Shown one piece after another: positions 19,003 to 29,109 of a stretch of 64,000 nucleotides of DNA. Numbering within the stretch: the stretch's first letter is position 1; every line of letters starts with the position of its first letter. A program made the translations under genes and the position numbers. The notes under the pieces are model-generated. The model was given only the letters and a program-made list of their open reading frames with translations, did no database searches and was not told the origin of the DNA. Source of the DNA: Anderseniella sp. Alg231-50 (GTDB taxonomy: Bacteria; Pseudomonadota; Alphaproteobacteria; Rhizobiales; Aestuariivirgaceae); the NCBI RefSeq assembly GCF_900149695.1, contig NZ_LT703003.1, positions 744,001 through 808,000 on the forward strand, read 5' to 3'.

Positions 19003-22000
19003 TTACTCGGCTGCTTCCGATTTGGTTTGCGCCATCATCAGCACCGTGCGCAACACGGCGGGACGCACAGGTTTTCGCAAATACGCCACCCCGTCAGCTT
19101 CCGATTCCGCCTGAACGGCAGCCGAGCGCTCTGCCGTGATCAGGGCCGCAGAAAACGTCACGCCGACGCCTTCGCGCAATTCGGCTATCAGTTCAAGCCC
19201 GTTTTCCGATCCCAGATGATAGTCCATCAAGACCGCATCATAAGGCCAGATGGCCTGGCTTTCAGCGAGCTTGCGAACAGCATCGGCTGACGTGGCTGTC
19301 GTGACGGCACAGCCCCAGCCTTCAAGCAGTGCTTTCATGCCGTCGATAATCGCGGCTTCATTGTCCACCACCAGAACCGACAGTCCTGCCAGACTTGCAG
19401 ACGCCGGCACCGGCGCAGGAGCATGCGGCGCGCTCGCCTGCAGCTTGCCGGTGGTCAAGGGCAGGTCGAGCCGGAACAGGCAACCGGAACCCGGGTCGGA
19501 TTTCAGGGTCAGGGGATGCTGCAACACCCGCGCCATGCGCTCAACAATCGACAAGCCCAGCCCCAGGCCCTGAATCGGGGAATCTACCGATTCCAGGCGC
19601 TCGAACTCGCGATACACAAGTTGCTGCTTGTCATGGGGAATGCCGGGGCCTGTGTCATGCACCTCGATACAAAGCTGGCCGTTGCGGACACGCGCGCCCA
19701 TCAACACCCTGCCTGATACAGTGTATTTTATGGCGTTGCTGAGCAGGTTCTGCAGAATGCGCCGCAACAGGCGGCGGTCCGAATACACCATGCGGCTGCA
19801 CGGCATGATGGTCAGATCCAGGTGTTTGTCCTCGGCAGCAACCGAAAACTCGGTGCGCAGCTGGTTCAGAATGCCGTTGATCGAAAACGCCGACAGTTCA
19901 GGCTTGATCGCACCGGCGTCAAGGCGGGACATGTCGAGCAGTGCCGACAGGATTTCCTCCACAGCCTCCAGCGACAGATCTACATTGCGCACCAGTTGGC
20001 CATCGGGCCTGGAGGCGGTCCGCTCCATCAGGGACGAGGTGAACAACCTGGCTGCGTTGAGAGGCTGCAGAATGTCGTGCGAGGCCGCGGCAATGAACCT
20101 TGTCTTGCCGGCGTTGATTTCCACCGCATCGGCGCGGGCCTTCTCCAACTGGGTGTTCAGCTTGGTCAGTTCGGCGGTGCGTTCCTCCACCCGCTGTTCC
20201 AGTGCTTCGGAGGCATGAACACGCTCGGTAATGTCGGCGAAGGTGATGACCCGGCCGTCATCCGGCATGGTGTTGCTGCGAACCTCCAGCACCTTGTTGC
20301 CCTGCCGACCGCGCAAATGGAAGGCTTCGGTCTGATTGGCCAGCAAACGAAGAAGCTGCATGCTGGCTTCCTGCTGGGCCGCATCGCCAAGCACAAACTC
20401 CTGGTCCAGCCGCCGCACGATATCGCCAAGCGGCACACCGACGCGGCCAAACTCGGGCGGCAGGTTGAGCAGGTTGCGGAACTGCGTGTTCCAGCACACC
20501 AGCGCCAGGTCATGATCGAACACCACAATGCCCTGCTCGACGTGGTCGATTGCCGATTGCAGCAGGTCGCGGTTGTAAACAATGGCATCGGAGGCATCAT
20601 CGAGCAGCCGCATGGCGCCGGCAGTGTGTCCGGCACCGCGCTGCAGCAGCAACGCCATCACCACACGGGCCGACGCGGTGCCAATGGCGCTGGCCAGCAA
20701 ACGCTCGGCAAATTTCAGTGTTTCCTGGTCCGCCATGCTGCGCGGTTTCAGTTTTCCGGCGCGGGCGGCGTTCAATTCGTCAAATGACCGTTTGGTTCTT
20801 TCCTTGCCGAGATATCTCTCAACTGTGGCCTGCAACTGCTTGATGGACACTTCAGGCTGGTTCTGCGCCGGCAGGCTTTCGGCTTGCCCGCGCGGCATGA
20901 ATGCCTGCGCCTGGGTACGCTCGACCGGGTCTACACCGGTGAACAGGGATATCAGGATGTAGGATCCGATATTTGCCGCCATCGACCACACGACGCCGTG
21001 GGTGAGCGCATCAAGATCACTGCCGAACAAATGCCTTGGCCGCAGCATTTCAATATGGAAAGGACCGTCGCTCATCAGGCCCGCCGGCAACCAGCCGGCA
21101 TCGGCAAACAACGGCACCAGCAATGTGTACGTCCACACCACAAAGCCGGCGACAAGACCAAACATGGCGCCGCGGGCATTGCCCCTGGTCCAGATCAGGC
21201 CGAGGAAGAAGGCCGGTGCAAACTGCGCCACGGCAGCGAACGACACCAGCCCGGTCTGGGCCAGCGCCGCATTGTTGCCGATCATCAGGTAATAGGAATA
21301 GGCAAGGACAATGATCACACCGATCGCAGCACGCCTGATCTGCAGGATGCGCGAGGTCATGTCGCCCTGCCACATCTGGCCGCTGGCGCGGCGCAGCATC
21401 AGGGGCATCACAATCGAGTTGCACACCATGATCGACAGGGCCACGGTTTCCACGATCACCATGGCGGTCGCGGCAGACAGGCCGCCGATGAAGGCCACCA
21501 TGGCCAGCAGTGGCCGACCGTCTGCCACCGGCAGGGCCAGCACAAATGTATCACCGTCCACGGCCTGACCGTTGAACGTCAGAAGTCCGGCAACAGCGAT
21601 CGGAATGACAAAGATGTTGATCATCACCAGATACAGCGGAAACGTCCACGAGGCCTTGCGAACATCATCCAGCGAGGTGTTCTCGACGACCGCCAGGTGA
21701 AACTGGCGCGGCAGCAGGATGACAGCGCAAACCGCCAGGAAGGTCATGGTCGTAAACCGCGGCATGTCTATCGGCCCGGAGAACAGGGCAGCAATCTCGG
21801 GGCTTTGAGCCGCGCGTTCGTACAATTGCGTCGGACCACCCATCATCGCAAACGTGATGAAGGCCCCGACCAGGATGAAGGCAATGAGCTTGACCACACT
21901 CTCCGCGGCAACCGACAGGATCAGGCCGTTCTGGTGTTCCGTGGCATCCGCGTGCCGGGTGCCGAACAGGATGGCGAAAATGGCCATGGATATGGCGACA

Positions 22001-22497
22001 AACATGGGAACATCGCCAAAGCCTGTCTCCAGAATACCGGTATCAACGCCCAATGGTCCAAGTGCGCTCAGCGACAGGGAAACGGCCTTCAACTGCAACG
22101 AGATGTACGGAACGACACCGATCACGGCGATGAAGGCCGCTATCCCGCCAAGCAACTGGTTCTTGCCGTAGCGCGCTGACAGGAAGTCTGCGATCGATGT
22201 GATGTTCTGGGCCTTGGACAGGCGGACAATGCGCCGGACCAGCGGCCAGCCCAGCCCGACCAGCAAAATCGGTCCGAGATAGATCGGCAGGAAGTAGTAA
22301 CCGGATGTCGATGCCAGGCCCACGCTGCCGTAAAATGTCCAGGACGTGCAGTACACCGCAAGCGACAGGGCGTAAACATAGGGCCGGCCCACGCCGCGCC
22401 GCATGCCGGACGCCGTGCGATCACCATAGGCCGCAATAGCGAACAATACGCCCACATAGCCCAATGCAATGAGTATGACGCCCCAGGTGGAAAGCAT
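19003..22497 (-). CDS. hybrid histidine kinase with sodium/solute symporter-like sensor domain
   Basis: 1164 residues. The N-terminal part (to about 480) has about twelve membrane spans and resembles SSS/SLC5 sodium:solute symporters (YVYALSLAVYCTSWTFYGSVGLA). Then come a linker, a PAS domain around 620-740, a coiled coil and a HisKA domain with phospho-acceptor His807 in ASHDILQPLN. A HATPase domain (LLSNAIKYTVSG, VHDTGPGIP, GLGLGLSIVERM) and a C-terminal receiver with Asp1092 (LMDYHLGSENG) complete it. This is the CbrA/NahK-like architecture, in which a transporter-like domain is coupled to a kinase. The partner is likely the convergent NarL-type regulator. Confidence 0.93.
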   Translation of the reverse strand: MLSTWGVILIALGYVGVLFAIAAYGDRTASGMRRGVGRPYVYALSLAVYCTSWTFYGSVGLASTSGYYFLPIYLGPILLVGLGWPLVRRIVRLSKAQNITSIADFLSARYGKNQLLGGIAAFIAVIGVVPYISLQLKAVSLSLSALGPLGVDTGILETGFGDVPMFVAISMAIFAILFGTRHADATEHQNGLILSVAAESVVKLIAFILVGAFITFAMMGGPTQLYERAAQSPEIAALFSGPIDMPRFTTMTFLAVCAVILLPRQFHLAVVENTSLDDVRKASWTFPLYLVMINIFVIPIAVAGLLTFNGQAVDGDTFVLALPVADGRPLLAMVAFIGGLSAATAMVIVETVALSIMVCNSIVMPLMLRRASGQMWQGDMTSRILQIRRAAIGVIIVLAYSYYLMIGNNAALAQTGLVSFAAVAQFAPAFFLGLIWTRGNARGAMFGLVAGFVVWTYTLLVPLFADAGWLPAGLMSDGPFHIEMLRPRHLFGSDLDALTHGVVWSMAANIGSYILISLFTGVDPVERTQAQAFMPRGQAESLPAQNQPEVSIKQLQATVERYLGKERTKRSFDELNAARAGKLKPRSMADQETLKFAERLLASAIGTASARVVMALLLQRGAGHTAGAMRLLDDASDAIVYNRDLLQSAIDHVEQGIVVFDHDLALVCWNTQFRNLLNLPPEFGRVGVPLGDIVRRLDQEFVLGDAAQQEASMQLLRLLANQTEAFHLRGRQGNKVLEVRSNTMPDDGRVITFADITERVHASEALEQRVEERTAELTKLNTQLEKARADAVEINAGKTRFIAAASHDILQPLNAARLFTSSLMERTASRPDGQLVRNVDLSLEAVEEILSALLDMSRLDAGAIKPELSAFSINGILNQLRTEFSVAAEDKHLDLTIMPCSRMVYSDRRLLRRILQNLLSNAIKYTVSGRVLMGARVRNGQLCIEVHDTGPGIPHDKQQLVYREFERLESVDSPIQGLGLGLSIVERMARVLQHPLTLKSDPGSGCLFRLDLPLTTGKLQASAPHAPAPVPASASLAGLSVLVVDNEAAIIDGMKALLEGWGCAVTTATSADAVRKLAESQAIWPYDAVLMDYHLGSENGLELIAELREGVGVTFSAALITAERSAAVQAESEADGVAYLRKPVRPAVLRTVLMMAQTKSEAAE

Positions 22498-22832
22498 GAC
22501 GGTCGTATCCGGGCCTTTCTATGCACGCTCAAGATGAGCACCCTGTGTACAAGTCTAGAGCAACGGAAATTCAATTGAACCCATAAAGTTGCCCTAACAC
22601 TTTGAAAGCGATCAGGTTTATGATTTTTGGCCGTTTCAGTCAAAAAATCGTCCGGATTCGGCACATGTCGGATCACCGGCAATCGAATACCGGAAACGCA
22701 ATTTTGGGTTGTAATTCGGGCGATTGGGCTTATTTTGCGCCTACTTTTGGTTCATCATAATTGATGTCGAAAGTTTCAAAATTGCTGTCGCCACAACGTC
22801 AGTATTTGAACAACATCTAGAGGGGAAATACC
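22498..22832. other. 335-bp divergent intergenic region
   Basis: This lies between the divergent starts of the hybrid kinase (leftward) and mscL (rightward), so it must hold both promoters. It is A+T-rich compared with the genes. A GAGGGGAAA ribosome-binding site precedes the mscL ATG. I see no small gene or strong repeat. Confidence 0.5.
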
Positions 22833-23243
22833 ATGTTTAAAGAGTTCAAAGAGTTTGCCTTCAAGGGCAACGTGCTGGACCTGGCCATCGGTGTGATTAT
22901 CGCCGGTGCGTTCGGCCTGATCGTCAAGTCGCTGGTGGGCGACATCATCATGCCGATTGTGGGTGCCATTTTCGGCGGTCTCGATTTTTCAAACATGTTT
23001 GCACCGCTGGCAAGCAGCGTGACCGCAAGTACACTGGAAGCTGCCCGGGAACAGGGTGCGGTTCTGGCTTATGGCAACTTCATGACGGCGGTTGTCAACT
23101 TCCTGATCGTCGCCTTCATCCTGTTCATGATCGTGCGCGCAGCGAACTCAATGAAGAAAGAGGAAGAAGAGGCAGCGCCTGCCGCACCACCGGCTGACGT
23201 TACCCTGCTGACCGAAATCCGAGATCTCCTGAAAAAGAGCTGA
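22833..23243 (+). CDS. mscL: large-conductance mechanosensitive channel MscL
   Basis: 136 residues, the normal length. The N-terminal amphipathic helix and TM1 ([20 protein letters not shown], then VIIAGAFG) are highly conserved, followed by the periplasmic loop, TM2 ([20 protein letters not shown]) and a charged cytoplasmic helix ([29 protein letters not shown]). It forms a pentameric inner-membrane pore that opens under membrane tension during osmotic down-shock. It is a single gene with a strong terminator just downstream. Confidence 0.97.
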   Translation: MFKEFKEFAFKGNVLDLAIGVIIAGAFGLIVKSLVGDIIMPIVGAIFGGLDFSNMFAPLASSVTASTLEAAREQGAVLAYGNFMTAVVNFLIVAFILFMIVRAANSMKKEEEEAAPAAPPADVTLLTEIRDLLKKS

Positions 23244-23263
23244 TCGGAACAGATCAAGATTGG

Positions 23264-23298
23264 CCCCGGCTCGCGTTCGTCCGCAAGCCGGGGTTTTT
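23264..23298 (+). terminator. rho-independent terminator of mscL
   Basis: CCCCGGCT (23264-23271) pairs with AGCCGGGG (23286-23293) across a 14-base loop and is followed directly by TTTTT. It lies 20 bases after the mscL stop. Confidence 0.9.
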
Positions 23299-23369
23299 GT
23301 TTGCCTGTCGCGCAGTGTTGAAATACTGATCAGTCATCAGTAATCCTCCAGGTAAATGACAACACCGAC

Positions 23370-24569
23370 ATGACAGCCCTCACCCCAGACATGCTGGTTT
23401 CCGGCATCCGGCAAAGCCAGCGCGACGAACCGGACAGCGGCATCCTGAGCGCGGTAAACCACGGCTTTGGCCGCAAGGGCCTGATTCCGCTATGGACAGG
23501 GGAAGGCCCGCTCCAGACACCTGAATTCATCTGTCAGGCAGCATCGAAGGCGATGTTCGACGGCGAGACATTCTACACCTGGCAGCGCGGCCTGCCGCAA
23601 CTTCGCAGCGCACTGGCCGCCTACCATGAAAAGTTCTGGCCCGGACCGTTTTCGGCTGAACGGTTCTTTGTTACCGGCGGCGGCATGCAGGCCATACAGG
23701 TCGCATTGCAGTTGCTGGCCGACCAGGGCGACGAGATTGTCATCCCATCACCCGCATGGCCGAACTTTCCCGGCCCCATGCGCATGATGGGGGTCAAGCC
23801 GGTGTTTGTACCGATGCTGTATGACGAGCAGAAATGGTCGCTTGATCTCGACAGGATGCGCGACAGCCTGGGCCCCAAAACCAAGGCAATCTGCCTGATT
23901 TCCCCCTCCAACCCGATCGGATGGGTTGCATCGCGCGACGACCTGATTGCCATCCGCGACATGGCCCGTGAGGCCGGGGTATGGATACTGGCCGATGAAG
24001 TCTATTCCCGGTTCTACTACGGGCCGGACACCGCCGGGACAGCGCGCTCGCCTTCGTTCATGGATGTCTGCGAACAAGATGAGCGGGTGATCTATATTAA
24101 TACATTCTCCAAGAACTGGGCCATGACCGGCTGGCGCATCGGCTGGCTGCAGGCACCTGAGGCACTGGGCCCGGCCATCGAACGCATCATCCAGTATAAT
24201 ACGTCCGGCACGGCAGCCTTCATGCAGAAAGGCGCGCTGGCAGCAGTCGAGAACGGCGAAGACTTCGTGGAAATGCAGATCGAGATGGCGCGCACCTGCC
24301 GAGACAAGGTGGCCGACGCGCTGGGGCGGCTCAACAATGTGAGTTTTGAGAACCCTGAAGGGGCGTTTTACAGCTTCTTCCGCATTGACGGGCTGACCGA
24401 CAGCCTCGGCGCAACGCTGCGCATCATCGATGAAGCCAATGTCGGCCTGGCTCCGGGCGGAACGTTTGGGCCGGGCGGAGAGGGCTTCCTGCGCATGTGC
24501 TACCTGCGTGATCCGGACAGTCTTGACGAAGCGCTGGACAGGCTGACGGCATGGTTGCGGCAGGCGTGA
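23370..24569 (+). CDS. pyridoxal phosphate-dependent class I/II aminotransferase
   Basis: 399 residues of aspartate-aminotransferase fold type I. The PLP-binding lysine is Lys248 in TFSKNWAMTGWRIGW; other cofactor contacts are visible in SPSNPIGW, LADEVYSRFYYG and FYTWQRGLPQLRSALAAY. It probably transaminates an amino acid with 2-oxoglutarate or pyruvate; the exact donor cannot be assigned. The ATG at 23370 is the natural start. It is followed 81 bases later by def on the same strand. Confidence 0.92.
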   Translation: MTALTPDMLVSGIRQSQRDEPDSGILSAVNHGFGRKGLIPLWTGEGPLQTPEFICQAASKAMFDGETFYTWQRGLPQLRSALAAYHEKFWPGPFSAERFFVTGGGMQAIQVALQLLADQGDEIVIPSPAWPNFPGPMRMMGVKPVFVPMLYDEQKWSLDLDRMRDSLGPKTKAICLISPSNPIGWVASRDDLIAIRDMAREAGVWILADEVYSRFYYGPDTAGTARSPSFMDVCEQDERVIYINTFSKNWAMTGWRIGWLQAPEALGPAIERIIQYNTSGTAAFMQKGALAAVENGEDFVEMQIEMARTCRDKVADALGRLNNVSFENPEGAFYSFFRIDGLTDSLGATLRIIDEANVGLAPGGTFGPGGEGFLRMCYLRDPDSLDEALDRLTAWLRQA

Positions 24570-24650
24570 GTTATCTGTGGTGCGTTGACCGCAGCATGAC
24601 GATTGCTTATCTGATGACTAAACGCATTCATAAACCGGACAAAGCTGTTC

Positions 24651-25172
24651 ATGGCCATTCGTGAAATCGTCAAATTGCCTGACCCCATACTGAAGAAAAT
24701 CTCGCAGCCGGTCGAGCGCGTGGACGATGAGTTGCGCGGTCTGGTCGATGACATGCTGGCCACAATGTATGATGCGCCGGGCATCGGTCTTGCGGCAGTA
24801 CAGATCGGCATCCCCCGGCGCCTGCTGGTGGTGGACACCGCCAAGGACGAACAACCGAAAACGCCCATGGCGTTCATCAACCCGGAGATTGTCTGGAGCA
24901 GTGACGAACGGTCGGAATATGAAGAAGGCTGCCTGTCGATACCGGATGTGTTCGACAATATCGAGCGTCCGGCACAGGTGCGTGTGTCTTTCCTGGACCG
25001 GGACGGCAAACAGCATGAAGAGCTTTATGACGGGCTAATGGCCACCGTGCTGCAGCACGAAATCGACCATCTGAACGGTGTCCTGTTCATTGATTACCTG
25101 TCGCGGCTCAAACGCGGCACGATCGTGCGCAAGTTCACCAAGCTGGCCCGCCAGCAGCGAGAAAGCGTGTGA
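24651..25172 (+). CDS. def: peptide deformylase
   Basis: 173 residues with all three deformylase motifs: [18 protein letters not shown] and [16 protein letters not shown]. The Cys of motif 2 and two His of the HExxH motif 3 bind the catalytic metal. It removes the formyl group from nascent protein N-termini in the cytoplasm. Its last bases overlap the GTG start of fmt (GTGA), the usual coupled def-fmt pair. Confidence 0.97.
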   Translation: MAIREIVKLPDPILKKISQPVERVDDELRGLVDDMLATMYDAPGIGLAAVQIGIPRRLLVVDTAKDEQPKTPMAFINPEIVWSSDERSEYEEGCLSIPDVFDNIERPAQVRVSFLDRDGKQHEELYDGLMATVLQHEIDHLNGVLFIDYLSRLKRGTIVRKFTKLARQQRESV

Positions 25173-26110
25173 GCCTGCGGATTGTCTTTATGGGGACGCC
25201 GGATTTTTCCGTGCCGACCCTGGCACGCCTGGCGGATGACGGTCACGATATTGCAGCGGTGTACAGCCAACCGCCGCGTGCTGCCGGACGGCGCGGCCTG
25301 GAAGAGCGCAAGACACCGGTCCACGAATTTGCCGAAGCAAAAGGATTTGAGGTACGCACGCCCGTCTCCCTGAAACCTGCGGAAGAACACGCATCGTTTG
25401 CCGCTTTACAGGCCGATGTGGCGGTCGTGGTGGCCTACGGACTGTTGCTGCCCAACCCGGTTCTCAACGCACCGCGGCATGGTTGTCTCAATGTGCATGC
25501 ATCCTTGTTGCCGCGCTGGCGCGGAGCCGCCCCGATACAGCGGGCCATCATGGCCGGCGATACTGAAACAGGCGTTGCCATCATGCAGATGGAACAAGGC
25601 CTTGATACCGGGCCGGTCGTACAGGAGCTGCGCACAGCCATAGATGACCGGACAACCGCACAATCACTGCATGACGAACTGGCACAGTCAGGCGCCAAGG
25701 CAATGAGCAGCGTGCTGGCACAACTGGAGGCAGACGGCAGCCTGCAGGCAGTTGCCCAGGCAGAAGACGGCGTTACCTACGCAGCCAAGATAACCAAGCA
25801 GGAAGCGCATACGGATTTTGCACGACGTGCAAGCGAAGTGTTGCGCCATGTGCACGGCCTGTCGCCGTTTCCCGGCGCCTGGTGTCTGCTTGAAGGTCCG
25901 GACAAACCGGTACGGGTAAAGCTGCTCCAGGTTGAACGGGTGCCTGGCCTGACCGGCACACCGGGCACAGTGCTGGATGAACACCTGGCCATTGCCTGCA
26001 AGGACGAGGCCGTTCGCCCGGTACGCCTGCAGCGGGAAGGCAAGGCTCCAATGGACCTCGGCACATTCCTGAACGGCATGAAACCCGTTATCGGCTCCAC
26101 GGCGGGATAA
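25169..26110 (+). CDS. fmt: methionyl-tRNA formyltransferase
   Basis: 313 residues. The N-terminal formyltransferase domain begins [19 protein letters not shown] and contains the catalytic [22 protein letters not shown] segment; a C-terminal OB-like tRNA-binding domain follows from about residue 205. It formylates initiator Met-tRNA using 10-formyl-THF. The start is the GTG at 25169 that overlaps the def stop. It is followed five bases later by truA. Confidence 0.97.
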   Translation: MSLRIVFMGTPDFSVPTLARLADDGHDIAAVYSQPPRAAGRRGLEERKTPVHEFAEAKGFEVRTPVSLKPAEEHASFAALQADVAVVVAYGLLLPNPVLNAPRHGCLNVHASLLPRWRGAAPIQRAIMAGDTETGVAIMQMEQGLDTGPVVQELRTAIDDRTTAQSLHDELAQSGAKAMSSVLAQLEADGSLQAVAQAEDGVTYAAKITKQEAHTDFARRASEVLRHVHGLSPFPGAWCLLEGPDKPVRVKLLQVERVPGLTGTPGTVLDEHLAIACKDEAVRPVRLQREGKAPMDLGTFLNGMKPVIGSTAG

Positions 26111-26115
26111 AGCAG

Positions 26116-26865
26116 ATGCCGCGCTACCGCATGACCATCGAGTATGACGGCTCACCGTTTTCAGGCTGGCAGCGCCAGGCAGGTCAGGCTTCGGTGCAGG
26201 CCGCGATTGAAGATGCCGTGTCCCGTCTCGGGCAATCCGAGCCGACACTGTTCGGTGCCGGACGGACCGATGCCGGCGTCCACGGGCTGGGCCAGGTTGC
26301 CCATATCGATCTTGAGAAGACCTGGCTGCCGGAAAAACTCATGGCGGCCATCAATGCGCAACTGCGCCCCGACCCCGTCAGCGTGTTTGACATCCATGAA
26401 GTCGACGACAGCTTTCATGCCCGGTTCTCGGCATTGGCGCGGCATTATGAATATCGCATCAGGGACAGCCGGACCCCGCCTGCGCTGGACCGGCACCGGG
26501 TCTGGTGGGTGCCGTACCGGCTGGATGAAGCTGCCATGCACGCAGCAGCCCAGGAACTGACCGGGCATCATGATTTCACGACCTTCCGGTCCAGCCAGTG
26601 CCAGTCGAAATCACCGGTAAAGACACTGGACAGACTGGATGTCTGCCGTGACGGGCGTGATGTAATCGTGCGGGCATCGGCCAGGTCCTTTCTGCACAAC
26701 CAGGTACGCTCACTGGTCGGCACGCTGAAACTGGCAGGTGAGGGAAAATGGTCGGCCGCAGATATCCGAGAGGCGTTGCAGGCGGCGGACCGGTCGGCCT
26801 GCGGCCCGGTGGCACCGCCGCAGGGTCTGTATCTGGTCAGGGTCGATTACTCAGACGATGGTTGA
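26116..26865 (+). CDS. truA: tRNA pseudouridine synthase A
   Basis: 249 residues. The N-terminus [21 protein letters not shown] and the catalytic motif [15 protein letters not shown], with the nucleophilic aspartate, are diagnostic of TruA, which isomerises U38-40 in tRNA anticodon stems. It is the third gene of the def-fmt-truA operon. Its end overlaps the convergent membrane-protein gene by 15 bases. Confidence 0.97.
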   Translation: MPRYRMTIEYDGSPFSGWQRQAGQASVQAAIEDAVSRLGQSEPTLFGAGRTDAGVHGLGQVAHIDLEKTWLPEKLMAAINAQLRPDPVSVFDIHEVDDSFHARFSALARHYEYRIRDSRTPPALDRHRVWWVPYRLDEAAMHAAAQELTGHHDFTTFRSSQCQSKSPVKTLDRLDVCRDGRDVIVRASARSFLHNQVRSLVGTLKLAGEGKWSAADIREALQAADRSACGPVAPPQGLYLVRVDYSDDG

Positions 26866-27402
26866 CACCACGATCGACATGGCAAGATCTCCCACGACCA
26901 GCATAGAAGCCGTCATTGCCGGCACCTCTAGTGCAATCTTGGCGACATACCACCTGTAATACAGCGACCAGCCAATGACGCACAGGCTCAACAGCGCCCC
27001 GATTACCGCATCTATTATTCCTGCCTGCTGCAGCAGCAGTATCGGGACGAGGGCTGCGATGACGTACACACTCGACCAGTTGTACGCCACGATGTAGCGC
27101 ACATAGCGGTGCCGCTTGTCCAGGAAACCGGCCACCGTGACCATGATCCACGGCCACATCACCCACAACAAGACCAGCAGCGCCAGCGCACTAAACCAAT
27201 GCCGTTCGGGTTGCGGCGGTGTTGCCAGCCTGGCACCGACAGATGACGAGTACAGGTAAAGCGGTGCCACCAAAAATATTGCGGCGAATGAATTCCAGAA
27301 ACCATCTGAACTCAGATCGAGGTCATTGAGACCATCTTCGTCCATGCAGACCAGACGCCAGCAGGCTTTCAGCCCGCGCACAGCTTCAAGCGCAAAGTTC
27401 AC
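26851..27402 (-). CDS. hypothetical four- to five-span membrane protein
   Basis: 183 residues. After a cytoplasmic-looking N-terminus ([36 protein letters not shown]) there are about five hydrophobic segments, including [25 protein letters not shown] and [15 protein letters not shown] do not recognise a named family with certainty; the layout resembles Yip1-like proteins seen next to dapE in alphaproteobacteria. The GTG start at 27402 directly follows the dapE TGA, implying translational coupling as the last gene of the dap operon. Confidence 0.75.
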   Translation of the reverse strand: MNFALEAVRGLKACWRLVCMDEDGLNDLDLSSDGFWNSFAAIFLVAPLYLYSSSVGARLATPPQPERHWFSALALLVLLWVMWPWIMVTVAGFLDKRHRYVRYIVAYNWSSVYVIAALVPILLLQQAGIIDAVIGALLSLCVIGWSLYYRWYVAKIALEVPAMTASMLVVGDLAMSIVVSTIV

Positions 27403-28575
27403 TCATCTGCTCCCCGCAAACCAGTCATCCAGCATCCGCCTGTAAACCCGTGTCAGGGCTTCCAGTTCGCTGACCTTGATACATTCATTAGCCTGATGAA
27501 TGGTGGCGTTGTTGGGGCCGAATTCGACGACAGGACAATAATTCTTGATGAAACGGGCATCAGACGTGCCACCTCCGGTATCGAGTTTCGGCGCAATTCC
27601 GGTTTCTGTTGAAACCGCCTTTGCCATGCAGTCAACAAAACTGCCCGGTTCGGTCATGAAGGCGTCAGCCCCCTCCACCACGGCGATTGCAAAAGTGCCG
27701 CCGAATGCCTGTTTGACCGTTTCACATTCAAGCGCCACCCAGTCCTGCAGGGTTTGCCCTGTATGCTCGGTATTGTAGCGAATATTGAAGCGGGCATTCG
27801 CGGATGCCGGGATGACGTTGTTGGCCGGATTGCCGGTGTCGAAATTGGTCACCGCCAGTGTTGTCGGGCCGAAATGCGCATTGCCCCTGTCGAGTTCATG
27901 AGACGAGACACGGTCGATCAGCCGGGCCAGCGGCGTGATCGGGTTCAGCGCCTTGTGGGGATAGGCGGAATGGCCCTGGACGCCGGTCCATGTGACCTCG
28001 AAGTGTATCGAACCGCGGCGCCCGATCTTGAGCGTATCGCCCAGCGCTCCGGGACAGGTCGGCTCTCCCACGAGGCAGACATCCGGCACCTCATTGCGGC
28101 GCTTCAGTTCGGCCAGCATCTTTACCGTGCCATTGATGGCAATGCCTTCTTCATCACCGGTGATGAGCATGGAGACCGATCCCGGCGGGTTTCCCGCATG
28201 GTCTGCTGCAAAGCCGGCGGCAGCGGCGCAGAATGCCGACACCGATCCCTTCATGTCACAGGCGCCGCGGCCATAGACGACACCATCATGAATTTCCGCA
28301 GCGAACGGCGGATAGGACCACAACTCGTCCGCTCCAGGCGGCACGACATCCACATGGCCGGCAAAGCAGAAATGCGGGCCGTCAGAACCGATGCGCAAAA
28401 ACAGGTTGTCGACATCGGCCGTGCCGGCTTCGCTGAACGGCATGCGGCTGGCGGCAAAGCCTGCCGGCACCATCAGTTCCTCGAGACAATCCAGAACGCC
28501 GGCCTCCAGTGGTGTGACGGACGGACAGCGGATCAGGGCTTGCAGAATGGGGGTCGGATCAGGCGTATTGGTCAT
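27403..28575 (-). CDS. dapE: succinyl-diaminopimelate desuccinylase
   Basis: 390 residues of the M20 metallopeptidase family. Metal-site and catalytic segments are FCFAGHVDVVPPG (His and Asp ligands), YGRGACDMKGS (bridging Asp) and ITGDEEG (catalytic and metal Glu). The dimerisation domain and a final HQANECI segment with the last His ligand follow. DapE hydrolyses N-succinyl-LL-diaminopimelate in lysine/peptidoglycan precursor synthesis. The ATG at 28575 (MTNTPDPTPILQALIRCPSV) fits the family better than the frame's upstream codons. It works after DapD, encoded about 0.5 kb upstream. Confidence 0.95.
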   Translation of the reverse strand: MTNTPDPTPILQALIRCPSVTPLEAGVLDCLEELMVPAGFAASRMPFSEAGTADVDNLFLRIGSDGPHFCFAGHVDVVPPGADELWSYPPFAAEIHDGVVYGRGACDMKGSVSAFCAAAAGFAADHAGNPPGSVSMLITGDEEGIAINGTVKMLAELKRRNEVPDVCLVGEPTCPGALGDTLKIGRRGSIHFEVTWTGVQGHSAYPHKALNPITPLARLIDRVSSHELDRGNAHFGPTTLAVTNFDTGNPANNVIPASANARFNIRYNTEHTGQTLQDWVALECETVKQAFGGTFAIAVVEGADAFMTEPGSFVDCMAKAVSTETGIAPKLDTGGGTSDARFIKNYCPVVEFGPNNATIHQANECIKVSELEALTRVYRRMLDDWFAGSR

Positions 28576-28594
28576 GCTGCAAGCCTTACCTGAA

Positions 28595-28622
28595 ACAAAA
28601 CACCCGGCCAAGAGGCCGGGTG
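28595..28622 (-). terminator. rho-independent terminator between the DUF805 gene and dapE
   Basis: Read on the minus strand, CACCCGGCC (28622-28614) and GGCCGGGTG (28609-28601) form a 9-bp stem with a four-base loop, followed by TTTTG. It lies about 39 bases after the DUF805 stop and just before dapE, so dapE probably has its own promoter or depends on read-through. Confidence 0.8.
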
Positions 28623-28660
28623 ATTAACAGTAGTTTGTTTGAGCAGTCAGTCCGCTTCAA

Positions 28661-29032
28661 TCAGCCCTCTGCAACCGGGTCCGCACCAAACCGGTTAGGC
28701 CCGTCAGTGCCCTGCAACAGGCCACATTCGACGAGCAGCCAGATGCCACCAACAATCGGCACCAGCCCGATCAGCATCCACCAGGCTGACTTGTCACGGT
28801 CATGAAACCGTTTTCCGTAAATGCAGATTGACGGCCAGATCGTAACAGCCATCAGGATGAGAAGCCCGATCCAGTAGCCGGCGCCCACGGGCATGCCGGT
28901 TTCATCAACACTCATCAGTCCGATCATGCCCAGCAGAAACGAGAGCAGAAAGGCGGCAACCATAAGCGCCAGAATGCCGATCCAGAATTTACCGCGACCA
29001 ATCCGGCCGTTCATTGACAGAAAAAGTTCCAT
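28661..29032 (-). CDS. DUF805 family membrane protein
   Basis: 123 residues. The pattern MNGRIGRGKFWIGILALMV, then IWPSICIYGKRFHDRDKSAWWMLIGLVPIVGGIWLLV, then GPNRFGADP is the standard DUF805 layout: a glycine-arginine N-terminus, about four membrane spans, the RFHDRDKS motif and a GxNRFGxDP tail. The function is unknown; in some bacteria these are inner-membrane proteins of unclear role. I use the ATG at 29032 (MELFLSMNGR); the open frame extends further upstream but only into dapD sequence. Confidence 0.88.
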   Translation of the reverse strand: MELFLSMNGRIGRGKFWIGILALMVAAFLLSFLLGMIGLMSVDETGMPVGAGYWIGLLILMAVTIWPSICIYGKRFHDRDKSAWWMLIGLVPIVGGIWLLVECGLLQGTDGPNRFGADPVAEG

Positions 29033-29109
29033 TGGAATATCAACTCCATTATTGCCGCCCCGGTAACCTGAAACTGACCGGATTCGCCATAAAATGGAAG
29101 CTTGCAGGC

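Noticed and set aside
20884-22179. 431-codon open frame on the plus strand opposite the hybrid kinase
   Set aside because: Low-complexity translation rich in His, Gln, Arg and Gly, typical of an antisense shadow of a GC-rich membrane protein gene; the minus strand gene is clearly real.
27754-28593. 279-codon plus-strand frame opposite dapE
   Set aside because: No family features and fully inside a well-supported dapE gene.
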